Assembly: GCA_028023455.1 (NCBI GenBank)
Contig: JAQFVV010000275.1
Location: forward strand, 432,001 to 496,000
DNA from: Epiperipatus broadwayi
Lineage: Eukaryota; Onychophora; Udeonychophora; Euonychophora; Peripatidae
Direction of reading: 5' to 3'
Length of the DNA: 64,000 nt
Position 1 is the first letter of the stretch. Each line of letters begins with the position of its first letter. The notes beneath the pieces are model-generated. The model made no database searches and was not told the origin of the DNA. It saw nothing but the letters and a program-made list of their open reading frames with translations. Made by a program: the position numbers and the translations under genes. Below are positions 18,534 through 29,953 of this stretch, piece by piece.

Positions 18534-20158
18534 GGTAATCATCTGAAATCTGGGCACGGCTCCTTGATGGTGTTGTTTGTGTGTCAGAACACATAAAAAT
18601 GCCATTTCTGTAGCCAGCCTTATGGCTAATACAACATTTATATTGTATTAACCCATTGCTAGGCTGCTTTACATGACATTGCACAAAAATGTTACGGCCT
18701 GCTTTGTGCTTCAAAACTATTTACACATATTTGTTCTATTCATAGCTGATTACCATATCACTTGAGGATGTTTTAATTTCAAGTCGGTACAACTTTTCAA
18801 ATCTCCATAACAGAGTAATGTCATTTATATTTAAATAATGTTGTTAATTACTAATAATTGTCATATGGTCCCCACCCTTCCCTAAAAAATGATAATATGT
18901 AAAAAATTAGCAAAGGGTATGTTCAAACACACTTTGACAAAGCTCACATGCCAAGTCACATTTCAGCGTGGAAAATATATGAGACCAATAGAAGATTTGA
19001 GGAAGACTGTGTCCTTTTTTCAGGCATAAGTGTTCTTCCAAATACCAAACAGTTTTTATTACAGCAATAAAATAATAAATAACTTCAAAAAGTTCAAAGT
19101 TTGTGCACTTTTTTTTTCATTAGAAATTTACAAGTATATTTGGATAATCTTTTTTCAGCAGGGTTAAAATAAATGACTATTTTGTTTTACTTTTGGTTAA
19201 TAATAACAAAATATGAACCCCCCCTCTCCCATAAAAGCAGTTTATTGTAGAGAGCAAAAAAAATGATAATTCAAACGAAATATAAATAAAAATAAGTGAG
19301 AAAAAAGAAATTATTGACTTTTTGTTACAATTATTTATCTGAGTGTGGGAGTGGGAGTTTGAAAACAATTTTTTAACCCCCAAAAAACACAAAAGTTACT
19401 TTTGATTTAATAAGAAGAAAAACAATTTGGTCAAGCAAAAAAAAAGAAAAAAGTAAAAAAAGTTCGAAACAATTCCCAAATAATTGCATTATATTTTTTC
19501 AGCAGCGTTAAAATAAGTGGGGTTAAAATAAATGACTATTTCCCTTTACTTTTTGTTAATAAATAACAGTATGAAAGCCCCCTAAAAAGCTGTTTATTGT
19601 AGAAGCCAAAAAAAGTCTAATTCAAATGAAATATAAATAAAAGTAAAAAGGAAAAGGAGTTGTTTAAAAAAAGAAAAAAATATTGATTTTTTGTTACAAT
19701 TATTGATCTGAGGGTGGAAGTGGGGGTTTCAAAACAATTGTTTAACCCCTAACAACATAAAAGTTACTTTTGATTTAATAATAATAAGAAAAACAATTTA
19801 GTCAATCAAAAAAAAAGTAGAATAAAGTCAAAACAAATTCCAAATAATTGTATTATATTTTTTCAGCAGGGTTAAAACAAGTTTTTTCATCAAGTTTTAA
19901 AATCAGAAAAATAAACACAAAATTAAATTACCAAAATTTGTTGAATAAAGAAAAATGTAAGGTTAAAAAAAATGAAAATGAATATAAAAATTTATTTAAT
20001 AAAAAAGAAATCATGTTACAAATGAAATAAAAATTTGTTTAATCAAGAAAAAAATGTTATATAAAAAAAAGTTATGGTGGCCTGGTAATGTTACATTTGA
20101 TTGATTTTGTTTTGCATCAATGCCCCAAGTGGCCATGCATGGATTTCAGATGATTACT
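18534..20158. mobile_element. hAT-like non-autonomous DNA element, 1.6 kb
   Basis: Terminal inverted repeats of 16 bp, perfect: GTAATCATCTGAAATC at 18,535-18,550 and its reverse complement at 20,142-20,157. It is flanked by the 8-bp direct repeat TTCATATT (18,526-18,533 and 20,159-20,166), the target-duplication length of hAT elements. The 3' LTR of G lacks it at the matching position (about 42,085-42,125), apart from a few extra bases there. No transposase is visible; inside is a tandem duplication of about 350 bp. It could be a hAT-derived MITE or another 8-bp-TSD superfamily. Confidence 0.75.
19145..19880. repeat. Direct tandem repeat, about 355-bp unit, two units plus the start of a third
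   Basis: The landmark TTTTTTCAGCAGGGTTAAAA occurs near 19,150, 19,495 and 19,858. It is followed each time (fully in the first two) by a GTTTATTGTAGA stretch, an AAATATAAATAAA stretch, a TTGTTACAATTATT stretch and a CTTTTGATTTAATA stretch. It lies inside the hAT-like element and is noncoding. Confidence 0.8.
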
Positions 20159-20535
20159 TTCATATTTTTTATATGTTCATGATATTTGTATGTGAAGAGT
20201 TAAGAATATATTCATGAGTAGAAAATCCATTAGTGACCTATATAGAGGTTATATTATTGCTATCCTGTTTATATCCATCCTTGAGGAGAGTTAAAGGCAA
20301 ATTTCTTCACTGAGTTTGAACTCTGAGACATAATATGACTTGTAAGTTGGGGGGAGCTCTGGATATACCATCTTAAATTGTATTTTGATCAAAAGCTCAA
20401 CTTTTGTAGACAAACTCAAATATTAGTCAAGTATAGTGTAACCCTTCCATATTTGTAAGCAACAATATTCCATTTTCTTGCCATTTCATTTTGATACATT
20501 GAACATCCAGTTGGAAATTGTGCCAGTCGGTGGTC

Positions 20536-20775
20536 CATTACATTTTTGACACATAACATGATAGGTGCAATTATCTAGGTGCACTACATGTGAATAGACA
20601 ATCTTACATTTTTGGCATGCAACATGATGGGTACGATTACTTAAGTTCACCACATGTGAATAGGGGGTCTTATGTTTTTGGCATGCAACATGGTAGGCAT
20701 GACTACTTAGATTCATCACATGTATAGTTGTGTTCATTACATTTTTGGTACACAATATGTTGAGATTTAAAGAGT
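20536..20775 (+). repeat. 66-bp minisatellite at the LTR/leader junction of G, with primer-site-like units
   Basis: About 3.5 units of about 66 bp begin exactly where the 5' LTR ends. Each unit starts with (A/T)TTACATTTTTGGCATGCAAC or a variant, that is, the LTR tip followed by a TGGCAT-type tRNA primer-binding-like sequence, then a CACATGTGAATAG stretch. The first unit (20,537-) is the true junction and is the most degenerate (TTTTTGACACATAAC). The minus-strand open frame across it, with repeated HVACQKC-like words, is a by-product of the repeat. Confidence 0.75.
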
Positions 20776-21100
20776 TAAGTCTATCATATTTTACCATATA
20801 TTTTTAGTGTGAAACAAATTGAATTTATGAGAAATTGTCCATAATCTCACTATAATCTGATACATCATATCTTAGCTAGTCATTTAACAGACTATGTGTT
20901 ATATAACTATAGATTAAATGGTATGGCAACCTAATGGTAGAATTAACTTAAGTCAATCAATAATATGTTTAAATAACTCTGAGTGAAACATAACACAAAA
21001 TTAGTCATGAGTATGAGTTGATAAATAAAGACCATAGCTAAATAGATGATCAAGAATCTAATAAGAGTAGGTAAGTGAGCAGATAAAGAGCATAATATAT
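20776..21100. other. Leader of element G, no gene recognised
   Basis: Sequence between the minisatellite and the inserted solo LTR. It resumes at 23,319. No open frame or motif that I can interpret. Confidence 0.5.
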
Positions 21101-23318
21101 TGTAACGAGCACGGATGTTCGTTACATTGTTTTTTTATTTTATTTATTAAACATGAAAGTAAATTAAAAAGTTCGCATTTAAAAATTTTCTTTAAGAATT
21201 AAAAATTGAAATTAAATATCATCTTAAACTCGTATATATTAAATCGCACCGATAATGAAAAAATTATTAAAATAAAACTTTATTAAAGAAAAAGTATTTT
21301 AAAACTAAATTTTAAAAAGATTTGGAGATAAAATTATATCTTTAAATTTATCTTTAAATATATCTTTGATTTGGAAAACAGGTTAATTAATCAGAAATGG
21401 AAATAATAAATTTAATTAGTCAAATGTAAACCAGCCTTGGGCATTTAAATGTAAAAACATCGGTCAGATAGGAAAACAATAGAAACATTTAGCAAATAAA
21501 ATAAATCCATTGGGAAATCAGACCTCAACAAAAAGGATCAACACATCGATGACGTAATGTTAAGTCATTCTTTCAAAGTAATATAAAAGGACAAGTTTGG
21601 AAATTATTAGTTAGTGAATGATTAATTACGATGAGAGAGATATGTGTTAGTGTGGATGTAAAGGAGAAGGGATTGAAAAAGACGCATGATTCAATCCCTT
21701 CAGTTTTGCTAGGAAAGAAAGAGAAATGAACTATCGTTTTTCTACATTGAGGACCAGTTAAAGCAAAAACCTCCGGATGGAAATAAATCAGCCAACAGAA
21801 TACAAATCTTAGGACGGCGTGAGAATTCACGTTCATGGCAAGCAACGGATAATGAAGAACTGTTTTAAACCGTAAGAACTTTATAAATAATGAACATTAA
21901 ATTAAAACTTCCCAGATTTAAATGATTGCAATATTATCCTATCTGACCAACTTAATTTATTAATAATGTTATTTGATGTATTTTTTTTATATATATATTT
22001 AAAATCATTTCCATTTATTTATTTATTTTTTGTTCTTTAAGTTTTATCATGATTTTGTTTTCGTTAAATTAATTATATAAATGTTAAACTTAAGTCGGGC
22101 GTGAATGGCTGTATAGATTTGTAAAGTTATATTAGGGGAGGGTAATCTTAGGTTATTTGTGTCATTGTTAAATTGGGTCAATGGATTGGATATATTGATG
22201 TAGTTAGTAGATGTAGTCGGAGATTCGCTACTGGCAGAATCGCTTCATACGCCGCACTCTCCCGTTTTGCCTATGGAAGGAATTATAAGACGCAGAGCGC
22301 AGTTCCTTTCTATGGAGTTTTTTATTATTATTGTTCTTCTCGTTAGATAGAAGTAATATTCTTATCTGATGAGAGTCAATATCTTCTCTTAATCTTTTTG
22401 GTGCTGCCGTATTCCGTATTACATTGAATACATCGATATATCATATGAATTGATGCCAGTTTGACTACGAAATTTAGCCTAAGGTTAAATAGGGATAGAA
22501 TGTTTATTTTCAAATGCAAATCTATGTAGTCTATTCATAATCGACACTAAATAAAATTGCATTAAATTTAAGTTGTTTATAGATGCTTGCATGGATTGTT
22601 TATTGGTTAACTATGTTTTGCGTTTCCATATTTGATCAAAATATATAGACATTCGATAAATAATGATACCTTACGGTGAGTATCTAAAATGTATTTATTC
22701 GGATGTCTTTTAAGTCATTGGTGACAATGCAAGTATCTTATGGTGAATACTACTGGGTTACTTATAAATTTCCCTCTGCAATTGCCAGTATCAATGATTT
22801 TATATTTTGATCGTTTATGTTTACTTTGAAATGTTTTTAACCGTGTAATCTATGTAACCGATCTATAGCAACATATTAAAACAAGCTTTTATAATCCCAT
22901 CTGTGCAAACTTAATTAAAATGTAAACTTATAATATAATAGAAATTAAAATGTAAATTAAAATCTAAGGTAAAGTTAAAAATAATGTTAAATGTTAAAAT
23001 GTAAAACTAATACTAAAATAATTTTAAATCTTATATATATGTGAGATAAATAAATATTTGTGTGTTAATTACTGGCAGTGGCTTGTTTTATTTTTTTTTT
23101 TTAATATTGAAATATAATTAGATAAGATATATTATTTAATCTCTGCTATTCCACTGAGCTAGTGACATGGGCTAACGACCGGAATAAAAAAAAAAAAAAA
23201 AAAAATTTTTTTTTTTGACTTACGTATCTGCCTACTTTATAAATTTTTCTAGGCTCAAATGCCTAGATGGTGCCCTATAGTGCAGTTTACGTTAAGTCGC
23301 ATTCTCCGGATCGTTACA
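21101..23318 (+). mobile_element. Solo LTR C, 2.2 kb, with a 4-bp target duplication
   Basis: It begins TGTAACGAGCACGG and ends GGATCGTTACA. It is flanked by ATAT at 21,097-21,100 and 23,319-23,322; removing it rejoins the G leader (cataatataaagaagc). There is no second copy and no internal coding region, so it is read as a solo LTR left by LTR-LTR recombination. The 5' tip forms a hairpin: TGTAACGA (21,101-21,108) and TCGTTACA (21,119-21,126). It contains a long A-run next to a T-run at about 23,188-23,215 and is slightly more GC-rich around 22,210-22,300, possibly a regulatory or R/U5 region. Confidence 0.8.
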
Positions 23319-23699
23319 ATATAAAGAAGCAGGCATTGATAACAGTGAGGTATAAAATAGTTAAGGTAACCAAAATATTTCTGAGATGACACAAGTTGGT
23401 AGATCCTATGACATATAAGTATTGTATAGAAAAGAAATAACTTTGCATTCATAGAATAAATATTCCAAGGAAAAATATTTTATTTTGTAAGTTACTTAGA
23501 AATGGGAAATATCTAGCAAGTATGGATAAAGAATCAAATGTAAAGTCATAGGATGTTAGTAGCAATGAAGTTGAGGATAATCCTAATGTGGGACAAGAAG
23601 GATCAGTAGACATACATGTACCTGGGGGTCTATGGTTGGAACTGAGCATTTTTTCTCAATGCAAGAGGAAAGGCAAATGACATCTCAAATTCAAGAAGA

Positions 23700-25550
23700 C
23701 TAATGAACAGTTCACTTAATCACCTAGAATTTGTTAGTGCAGGCTACAAAAGATAAGGTAGCCATGATGCAGATGCTGCAAATGATATTAGATCATATGG
23801 ATAGTATGATTGGTCATATAGGTGCAGTCAAGGCTGTTATGAATAGTGTGAGTGGTCATATAGATGCAGTCAAGGCTGAGATTAATAGTGTGAGTCGCCA
23901 GATAGGTTTTGTCAAGGCTAATGAGAGCAGCATGAATGGTTGGATGAATAACATGAATGGTCATATAGATAACATGGTAACCAATGTTGATATTGACAGT
24001 GGCATTGAAATGAAATTGTCCACAAACATGGAGCAGTTGTCTTCAGAGATAGATAAAATGCAGAATTTATGGAATTGAAGCAAGATTTGAAGAGATGAGA
24101 AGAGAGATGGATGTAGAAAGAACACTGTCAAGATTGGTTTACTGAGTTTATGGAAAGCATAACTACCTAAATTGATAATAAACTTAAGGAAATACACCAA
24201 GCCCAGGGATCCACAAAGGAAAAGGTGAGGGTCAAGAGAAGCACAAGGAAGAATGCATGGAGAATTAAAAGTCATACAGATGAAGTTAAACCATTTCCAC
24301 ATCAAACAAAGTGCAGAAAGTGATGCTCATGAAGAAATGATGCAAGCCATGAATCAATACTTGAACCAGCTTGGAGACAACATAACTTCAATCAAAACAG
24401 ATGCTATGTTATATAAAACTACCCTAAACTCAGAGTCAGATTAACAGTTTAGATGAGGCCACGAAGCAAAAGTTATCAAGAGACAAGTCTCAGTTCAACA
24501 CAAAGACACCAACTCATGTGAAGCCACAGCTAGGAAGTGAAATAAAGATCCAAAAAGACAAAGATTGGAACCATGGTGAGACACATTTGAAAGTAGCCTT
24601 TAGAGATTTACGGAAGCAAATAACACATACAAAGAAATCACTCTCCAATCTCATATGACAAGCAGAAGATTGCCTCCATGAATTCCATCTAGACAGAATA
24701 CACCCAGATGATTATCTAGCTGATGCAGACCATTCCAGGGTGAATCCATAAATAGGTACACAGGAAAGACCCATGTAACCACAATGCAGATAAATGCCAT
24801 CAACCAATTTGTGAAGCTGAAAGTTTCCAAAGGTTTTACTAATGAAGCTCCAATTGAACATTTGTGAAGTTTAAAACTTTATTTCACCATGAATAGAAGT
24901 TTATCTGAAGGTGAAAAATTAATAATCACTTACAGTCACCTCCAAGAAGATACTTTCATGTAGTGGGAGTCATTGTTCCAAACCCAATCCACATTTGATG
25001 ACTACCAGACTATTGAAAATTTTTGGAACAGAGATAGGCAGGAAGCCATTTTTTACCAACTTTTCCACAAAAAATATAGATCTGCACCTGGAGAGACATT
25101 GACTAAGTTTTCAGGCAACAGGTTACCAAGCTATGTACTTTAAACATGTTTCCCTTTAATGAAACAGAAATCATCCACATTGTTAAAATAAATTTACCTT
25201 TGCAAATAGAGCAATTGCTGATGTGCACAAATGTCAAGAATATTGAACAGGTTGCTGAATTGTTAAGCGGTATCCATATGAATAATGCTAATTTATCCAT
25301 CAAGGCACCAGAGAGGAGGAAGAAGGAGGCAAGTGTTAATGCCCTATTTTATCATAAGAAAAAGAATGATTGTGATCTGAAACACTGGAAAAGGAAATCC
25401 AATCAAATCAATACACCAAATGTGTGGTCACCCAAGATAAATAAATCCAATAATGCCAAGTCATTGACTAGTCACCACAGTGGCCCCAATGGTTCACCAA
25501 AACCAGGATGCAGTAACCATGCATCCAACATCAAACTAAACTAGAAGGTA
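23700..25550 (+). pseudogene. Element G gag: coiled coil, capsid-like and basic regions, broken frames
   Basis: The N-terminal part (from about 23,730) has repeated phrases of the IGAVKAVMNSVSGHIDAVKAEIN type, a short heptad-like protein repeat copied three times, followed by a coiled coil to about 24,440. From about 24,790 comes a Ty3-type capsid pattern (KLYFTMN..LSEGEKLIITYSHL followed by WESL), then the open segment 25,146-25,544 with an LPLQIEQLLM...VAELLSGI helix-rich block and a Lys/Asn/Ser-rich basic tail that could bind nucleic acid. No CCHC zinc knuckle is seen. Frameshifts and stops occur between segments. It would form the retrotransposon core particle if intact. Confidence 0.75.
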
Positions 25551-25679
25551 CTTGAGGGTTAGTTCCTCACCTCAAGGAACCAAAAATGCACTGAGAAACA
25601 GATCAATAATAGATGAAGAAATCACCAATATGACATGTTCATGGGAAGACAAAGCACCCAACTTTGTTTTGGAGAGCTG

Positions 25680-26000
25680 ACCCATGATTGAGGCTGTGTT
25701 TTAGGGTTTTCCAGTGAAAGCTTTGTTAGACTATGATAGCTAGATTTCTGCCATTTCAGACTGACTGTATCAGGAAGTTTTGAAGAACCCCACAAGTTAA
25801 AATATTACCCTTAAATTCTGTACAGGTTACCATGGCTAACAAAAGAAAGGCAAACCTTGTGCAAAAGCAAATTTGTCTTGAAGTAAAATTAGGCCAGACA
25901 ATCCTCTCTCATGTGTTTCTGATATTAAATGGTTTAATCCATGATGTCATACTAGGGCAGACTTCCTACACTTATAATTTTGAATTATTGAGTTCTCAAT
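25680..26000 (+). pseudogene. Element G protease remnant
   Basis: Reads VKALLDYDS-stop-ISAISD at about 25,705-25,765, which corresponds to the retropepsin active-site neighbourhood (hydrophobic-Leu-Leu-Asp-Thr-Gly-Ser then ISAIS). The catalytic Thr-Gly is changed to Tyr-Asp. About 60 codons later, in another frame, comes a VFLILNGLIHDVILGQT block matching the conserved ILG end of retropepsins. It has stops and a frameshift and is inactive. It lies directly downstream of gag, as expected for Ty3/Gypsy order. Confidence 0.65.
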
Positions 26001-26077
26001 AAAACAACCAACCCATTCCTTCTGTATTTGTAAAATACCAGCCTCCAACTGAATGTCATCAATATGACTTATAAACA

Positions 26078-26278
26078 AAAATTCAGATGGCTTGCCAACA
26101 GTTAATTGATAAAGTTAATGTTAGAAATAAAAATAAAAGGAAAAGTAAACACCACTTTAAGATCAGAGATAAGGTTTTTTTGAGAACATATCACCCAAAT
26201 AAATCATTGGATCATGTTTATCATAAATTTTATCAAGAATATGCTGGACCATACACTATTGAGAAACAAGCCACCTAA
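26078..26278 (+). pseudogene. Element G integrase C-terminal remnant (GPY-type module)
   Basis: The open segment MACQQLIDKVNVRNKNKRK...IRDKVFLRTYHPNKSLDHVYHKFYQEYAGPYTIEK looks like the C-terminal end of a Ty3/Gypsy integrase: a basic stretch, DKVFL, then Lys/Phe and the GPYTI signature. Only about 80 bp separate it from the protease remnant, so the reverse transcriptase, RNase H and the integrase zinc finger and catalytic core have been deleted. Confidence in the family is good; it is certainly not functional alone. Confidence 0.75.
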
Positions 26279-26992
26279 ATGCATTTTGGTTGAACATTGA
26301 GGGAGAACTAAAAGGAAGTTATAATGTGCTGTTATTGAAGCCACACATTGGTTATCAAGAAGAAATGTCAAATGCAAAAGCTCATATATCCATAAATGTA
26401 TGAATGTGATGTAGATGAAGGTGGAGTTTAAAAATATATTCAGATGTATGTATATTGTAATAAGAGAAAGGTAGCATTGTACACAGATATATAGATAGAA
26501 TAAGTAGATATGATGAGAGTACACTCAAGTTAATGTGGAAACATTCACTGGGGTATCTTAGAACTGGCTAAGATGTGGGAGTTGACCCTTACAATGTGGT
26601 GGGCACCCCATATTTTGTTTAGTCCATATAGAAATACAATAAGACTCCAAGGAGCAGATAAAAGCTGATAAATACAAGTACATGCTTTCTGGAACAGAGA
26701 CAGTTAACTAATCAAATTCAGGTTTTTCAATCATCATAAGGGCAGAAAATTCTGTTAAAAGTAGTAGGAACAATGTTAACAATAAGCAGTTTAATTCTAA
26801 GAAGGAAAAGATAAGCACAGATCCCACATAAAAATAAATAAACAAATGGATGTAATGAGTAATTCAAAAATAAATAAGCATTAGAACTCTCCCTTATTTA
26901 AAAATAAATAATGAAATAATTCAATTTAATAACCATTCAAACCTTTGTTCATGTGCTAGAATTTTGATAATAGTTTAAATTTTAACCCTCTA
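26279..26992. other. Downstream untranslated part of element G, nothing recognised
   Basis: A+T-rich sequence with stops in all frames between the integrase remnant and the polypurine tract. It probably represents the 3' untranslated region plus decayed coding sequence. Confidence 0.45.
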
Positions 26993-27006
26993 AGGGTGGG
27001 TGAAAT
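26993..27006 (+). promoter_or_regulatory. Polypurine tract of element G
   Basis: The purine-rich run AAGGGTGGGTGAAA sits immediately upstream of the 3' LTR start TGTAAGGTGATG. This is the expected position of the plus-strand primer used in LTR retrotransposon reverse transcription. Confidence 0.7.
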
Positions 27007-27144
27007 GTAAGGTGATGCCCAATCCTTATAAAAAGAAATAAAATCAAGTGATGTTTTGGAGTGACAAGCTAAAATGATGAAAATTAGATAGACAGTCAAC
27101 CTTTAAAATACATTGAATAATTTTTTAGGACATCTTGAGACACG

Positions 27145-27198
<54 letters not shown>

Positions 27199-27871
27199 TA
27201 ACCATGCCTTTAGAAAGGAATGAATTTTTTGTTGTTTTGTTAAAATAAATGTGAAATAGAATATCTACACATACAGATTTATACAGTGAAGATTTAATAG
27301 TTTCAATCATGATGTGACAGAATATTTATACAGTGACATAACAGAAATAATAATCTGACATCAAGTCATGTTAACAACCAAGTTTTTTTTAAAAGAGTAA
27401 AAAAGAGTATAGGTTTATTGATTTTGAGTGTGAAAAAGCTAGACAACAGTAGTTGTTGAAAGAAATGGAAATCAGCAGAAAGTAAAGTTTTAGAATAAGA
27501 ACATTATTTTTTTATATTATACTAGTTATCATGATTCTACTTTAATTTACTTTAAAAAAAGTTTAATAACTTGAATTGCATTTTATGTATGGATTCTGTA
27601 AAATGCAGAATATTTTAAAAAGAAAAGATAAATTATGAACTTTCATTTGAATAAATTCTGAAAAATTTACATTTTGCTTATCAACTGCAAAAGTCATATA
27701 ATCATTATAAAATGCTTCCAAAACATACTAATTAAAATATAAAGTAGAATTTTAAAATACTAGATTGCATTTATACATATACAAGCTGTATATGAGAGCA
27801 TTTCTATATTATAATGTGAACTTTGAAAAAAACCTATATATAATTACTTATTTGGATATATATATATATAT
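27007..27871 (+). repeat. 3' LTR of element G, left part
   Basis: Matches 11,037-11,880. It contains an AT microsatellite at 27,147-27,195 that is almost absent from the 5' LTR (11,175). It is interrupted at 27,871 by the A/B insertion complex and continues at 40,881. Confidence 0.88.
27147..27195. repeat. (TA)n microsatellite
   Basis: About 24 TA units. The matching place in the 5' LTR (11,170-11,182) has only a short ATATATA, so the expansion happened after G inserted. Confidence 0.95.
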
Positions 27872-29502
27872 TGTAACAGATGGGGTTCGAATACAAGAGA
27901 TAATGCAATACAGTGTTAATTATGAGTGTTGATATGGAGTGACTGCGTATATGCGAAAAGATATATATAAATAGTCATTCGAACCCTGTTACATAGAGTG
28001 TGAAAGTAATACATAATCTGTTAAAGGATGGACTGTATGCTTATATAAATATAGTTGTATGTGTGTCATTATAAAGTGTGTATATGTATTAATGGTTATA
28101 TGTGGGATTGACGAGAGGCAATTATATACGGGGTTGTATAAATTTGTTATTGATTATACATATATATTTTGTTCATTAAATTTTTTAAATTCTACATTTT
28201 AATAATATTAGTGGTAACAAATGTTTCTTGATGAATCTATTGAACATATAAAGCTACAGAAATAGAAATGAATCAGATGTTGTGGGCAGTTTGAGTTAAT
28301 GACTCTGTCATCAAGAAGTCTGGAGAACTGGCCAAGTTGGTATTTTGGAAACAATGGAAGGTCCGGTCTGCGGTGTACAAATATACAAGGGAAAATGCAA
28401 GGTTAAAGAGTGTAAAAGAAAAGAACTATTTTGCTCTCGAAAATAGATAGGTGTGATTAGACGGAAGAAAGAGACATGGCACGGATTTTAGATTGTATTA
28501 ACGTATAATTAATTAAGAAGTTTTATTAATATTCCCATCAAAATGTTGGGGTAATTAAAAGTGTGAGTTTCGTTAGATTGGCCCAATGGATTGTTATTGT
28601 GGAACTCACCTGAATCAGATTTATGAACTTTGCTGTTTAAAATTTATCAAGTGTAATGGTGACGAAGCACCTTCGACAACTCAGACCTCTTAAATGAGCA
28701 AAATCATCTACTCCATCTTTATGATAAGCTATTTGGCATCACATTGCAAACTGTTTACCATCCTTAGGATCAACAAACATCGATAAGGCCAGTATTTCTT
28801 TAGAATTATAAATGTTTGGACTGTTAGCTTTGACCACATGGACATTCGATCATAATTAAGGTAAATTGACCTTTGCTCTCTATATATATATGTTCAATAA
28901 ATGCATAGTAATGAAGGGACTTGTGTTACTTTTATATTAAATACAGTAAAAAATCTTGTTTAAATTAAATAAAATAAAAACATTAAATAGACAACTCTGA
29001 TGTGTAATTGCACTCTTTCGTTGATATATGTTTGAATCATATATGTATGTATCAGAATAAATGGGTTGTGCGCATGAATATTAAGATATGTATATGCGTG
29101 TATAAAACTGAGAATTTAATGGTAACTAGTGTAGTAGCATATAGCTTAATTTGTTATAATTCTGAACTAGAGTAATAGATTTATAAACAAGTAAATTTAT
29201 AGTGTAGTATGCATAGATATAAGACATAGTCAGGAATTGTCTTTGCTTTGTTCTCTAGTTAGACCATGTTCTCCAGACCTTGAGATTGAGCTAGTCTGGA
29301 TGCGCTACCCTTTATATATATATTCAAAACTTTTATTTATGTTTTCGATGGGGATAATTCTTATCAAATAGTAAGATTGGCGCTTGAGATGGATTTAACC
29401 CATGCTCATAAATATACTTACTCGAAGCTGCGGGAAAGAACACACATATATATATATATACGTGTGTAAATTAGAGAATGATAATACGGGTAGATGCTTA
29501 CA
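27872..29502 (+). repeat. 5' LTR of element A
   Basis: Starts TGTAACAGATGGGGTTCGAAT; the reverse complement ATTCGAACCCTGTTACA lies at 27,977-27,993, so the LTR tip is an inverted repeat. It contains a polyadenylation-like TTCAATAAATG at about 28,893. The stretch with GATTGGCGCTTG near 29,376 is shared with solo LTR D. It ends GATGCTTACA. Confidence 0.88.
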
Positions 29503-29503
29503 A

Positions 29504-29560
29504 TGGCATCCCAACGAATGGGGCTGCAAATAGTAAAGAACGGGCATTAAAAAGGCATCC
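29504..29560 (+). promoter_or_regulatory. Primer-binding site of element A, with a second degenerate copy
   Basis: TGGCATCCCAACG begins one base after the LTR and is followed by AATGGGGC. It resembles the common tRNA-Lys-type primer site of Ty3/Gypsy and retroviral elements (TGGCGCCCAACGTGGGGC, from knowledge of the class), with a small insertion. A second similar word, GGCATCCTAACG, lies at about 29,553, about 50 bp downstream. Confidence 0.65.
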
Positions 29561-29953
29561 TAACGTAACTTAAAAAGAGCTTTCAAATGAGAGTTGGAGA
29601 ATTTTTTTTTTTTAAAAAAAAAAAGTGATAGAGAAAACAGAAAGAGTTTAAACATGTGTTTAGAAATATAGTTAAATATTGGCATATTTTGCGATGTGTG
29701 GATATACATGTGGAAAAGTTCTCAAGTGGTCAGAGGGAAAATAGCATTGATGTCTGTTCTGTGATATATATATATAAAGTCACATAGTTCATAAAATAAG
29801 GGTTTAAGAATTTTATTAACATTGGGATATTACAAAACAATATCATTCCATATGATAATAATGAGGGAGGAAGGTCTATCAGGTGGGTCATACAGTGGAC
29901 CACTGGAAGCCATGGTGATGAACCTGGCACAGTGATATATAGGTACAGAGAAA

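Noticed and set aside
20545-20740. Possible CRISPR-like array (66-bp repeats)
   Set aside because: The units are contiguous with no unique spacers, and the context is a eukaryotic retroelement leader.
20486-20797. Minus-strand ORF with repeated HVACQKC-like words resembling zinc-finger repeats
   Set aside because: It is a by-product of the 66-bp minisatellite; unit length and Cys spacing do not fit a known finger, and the frame is not kept outside the repeat.
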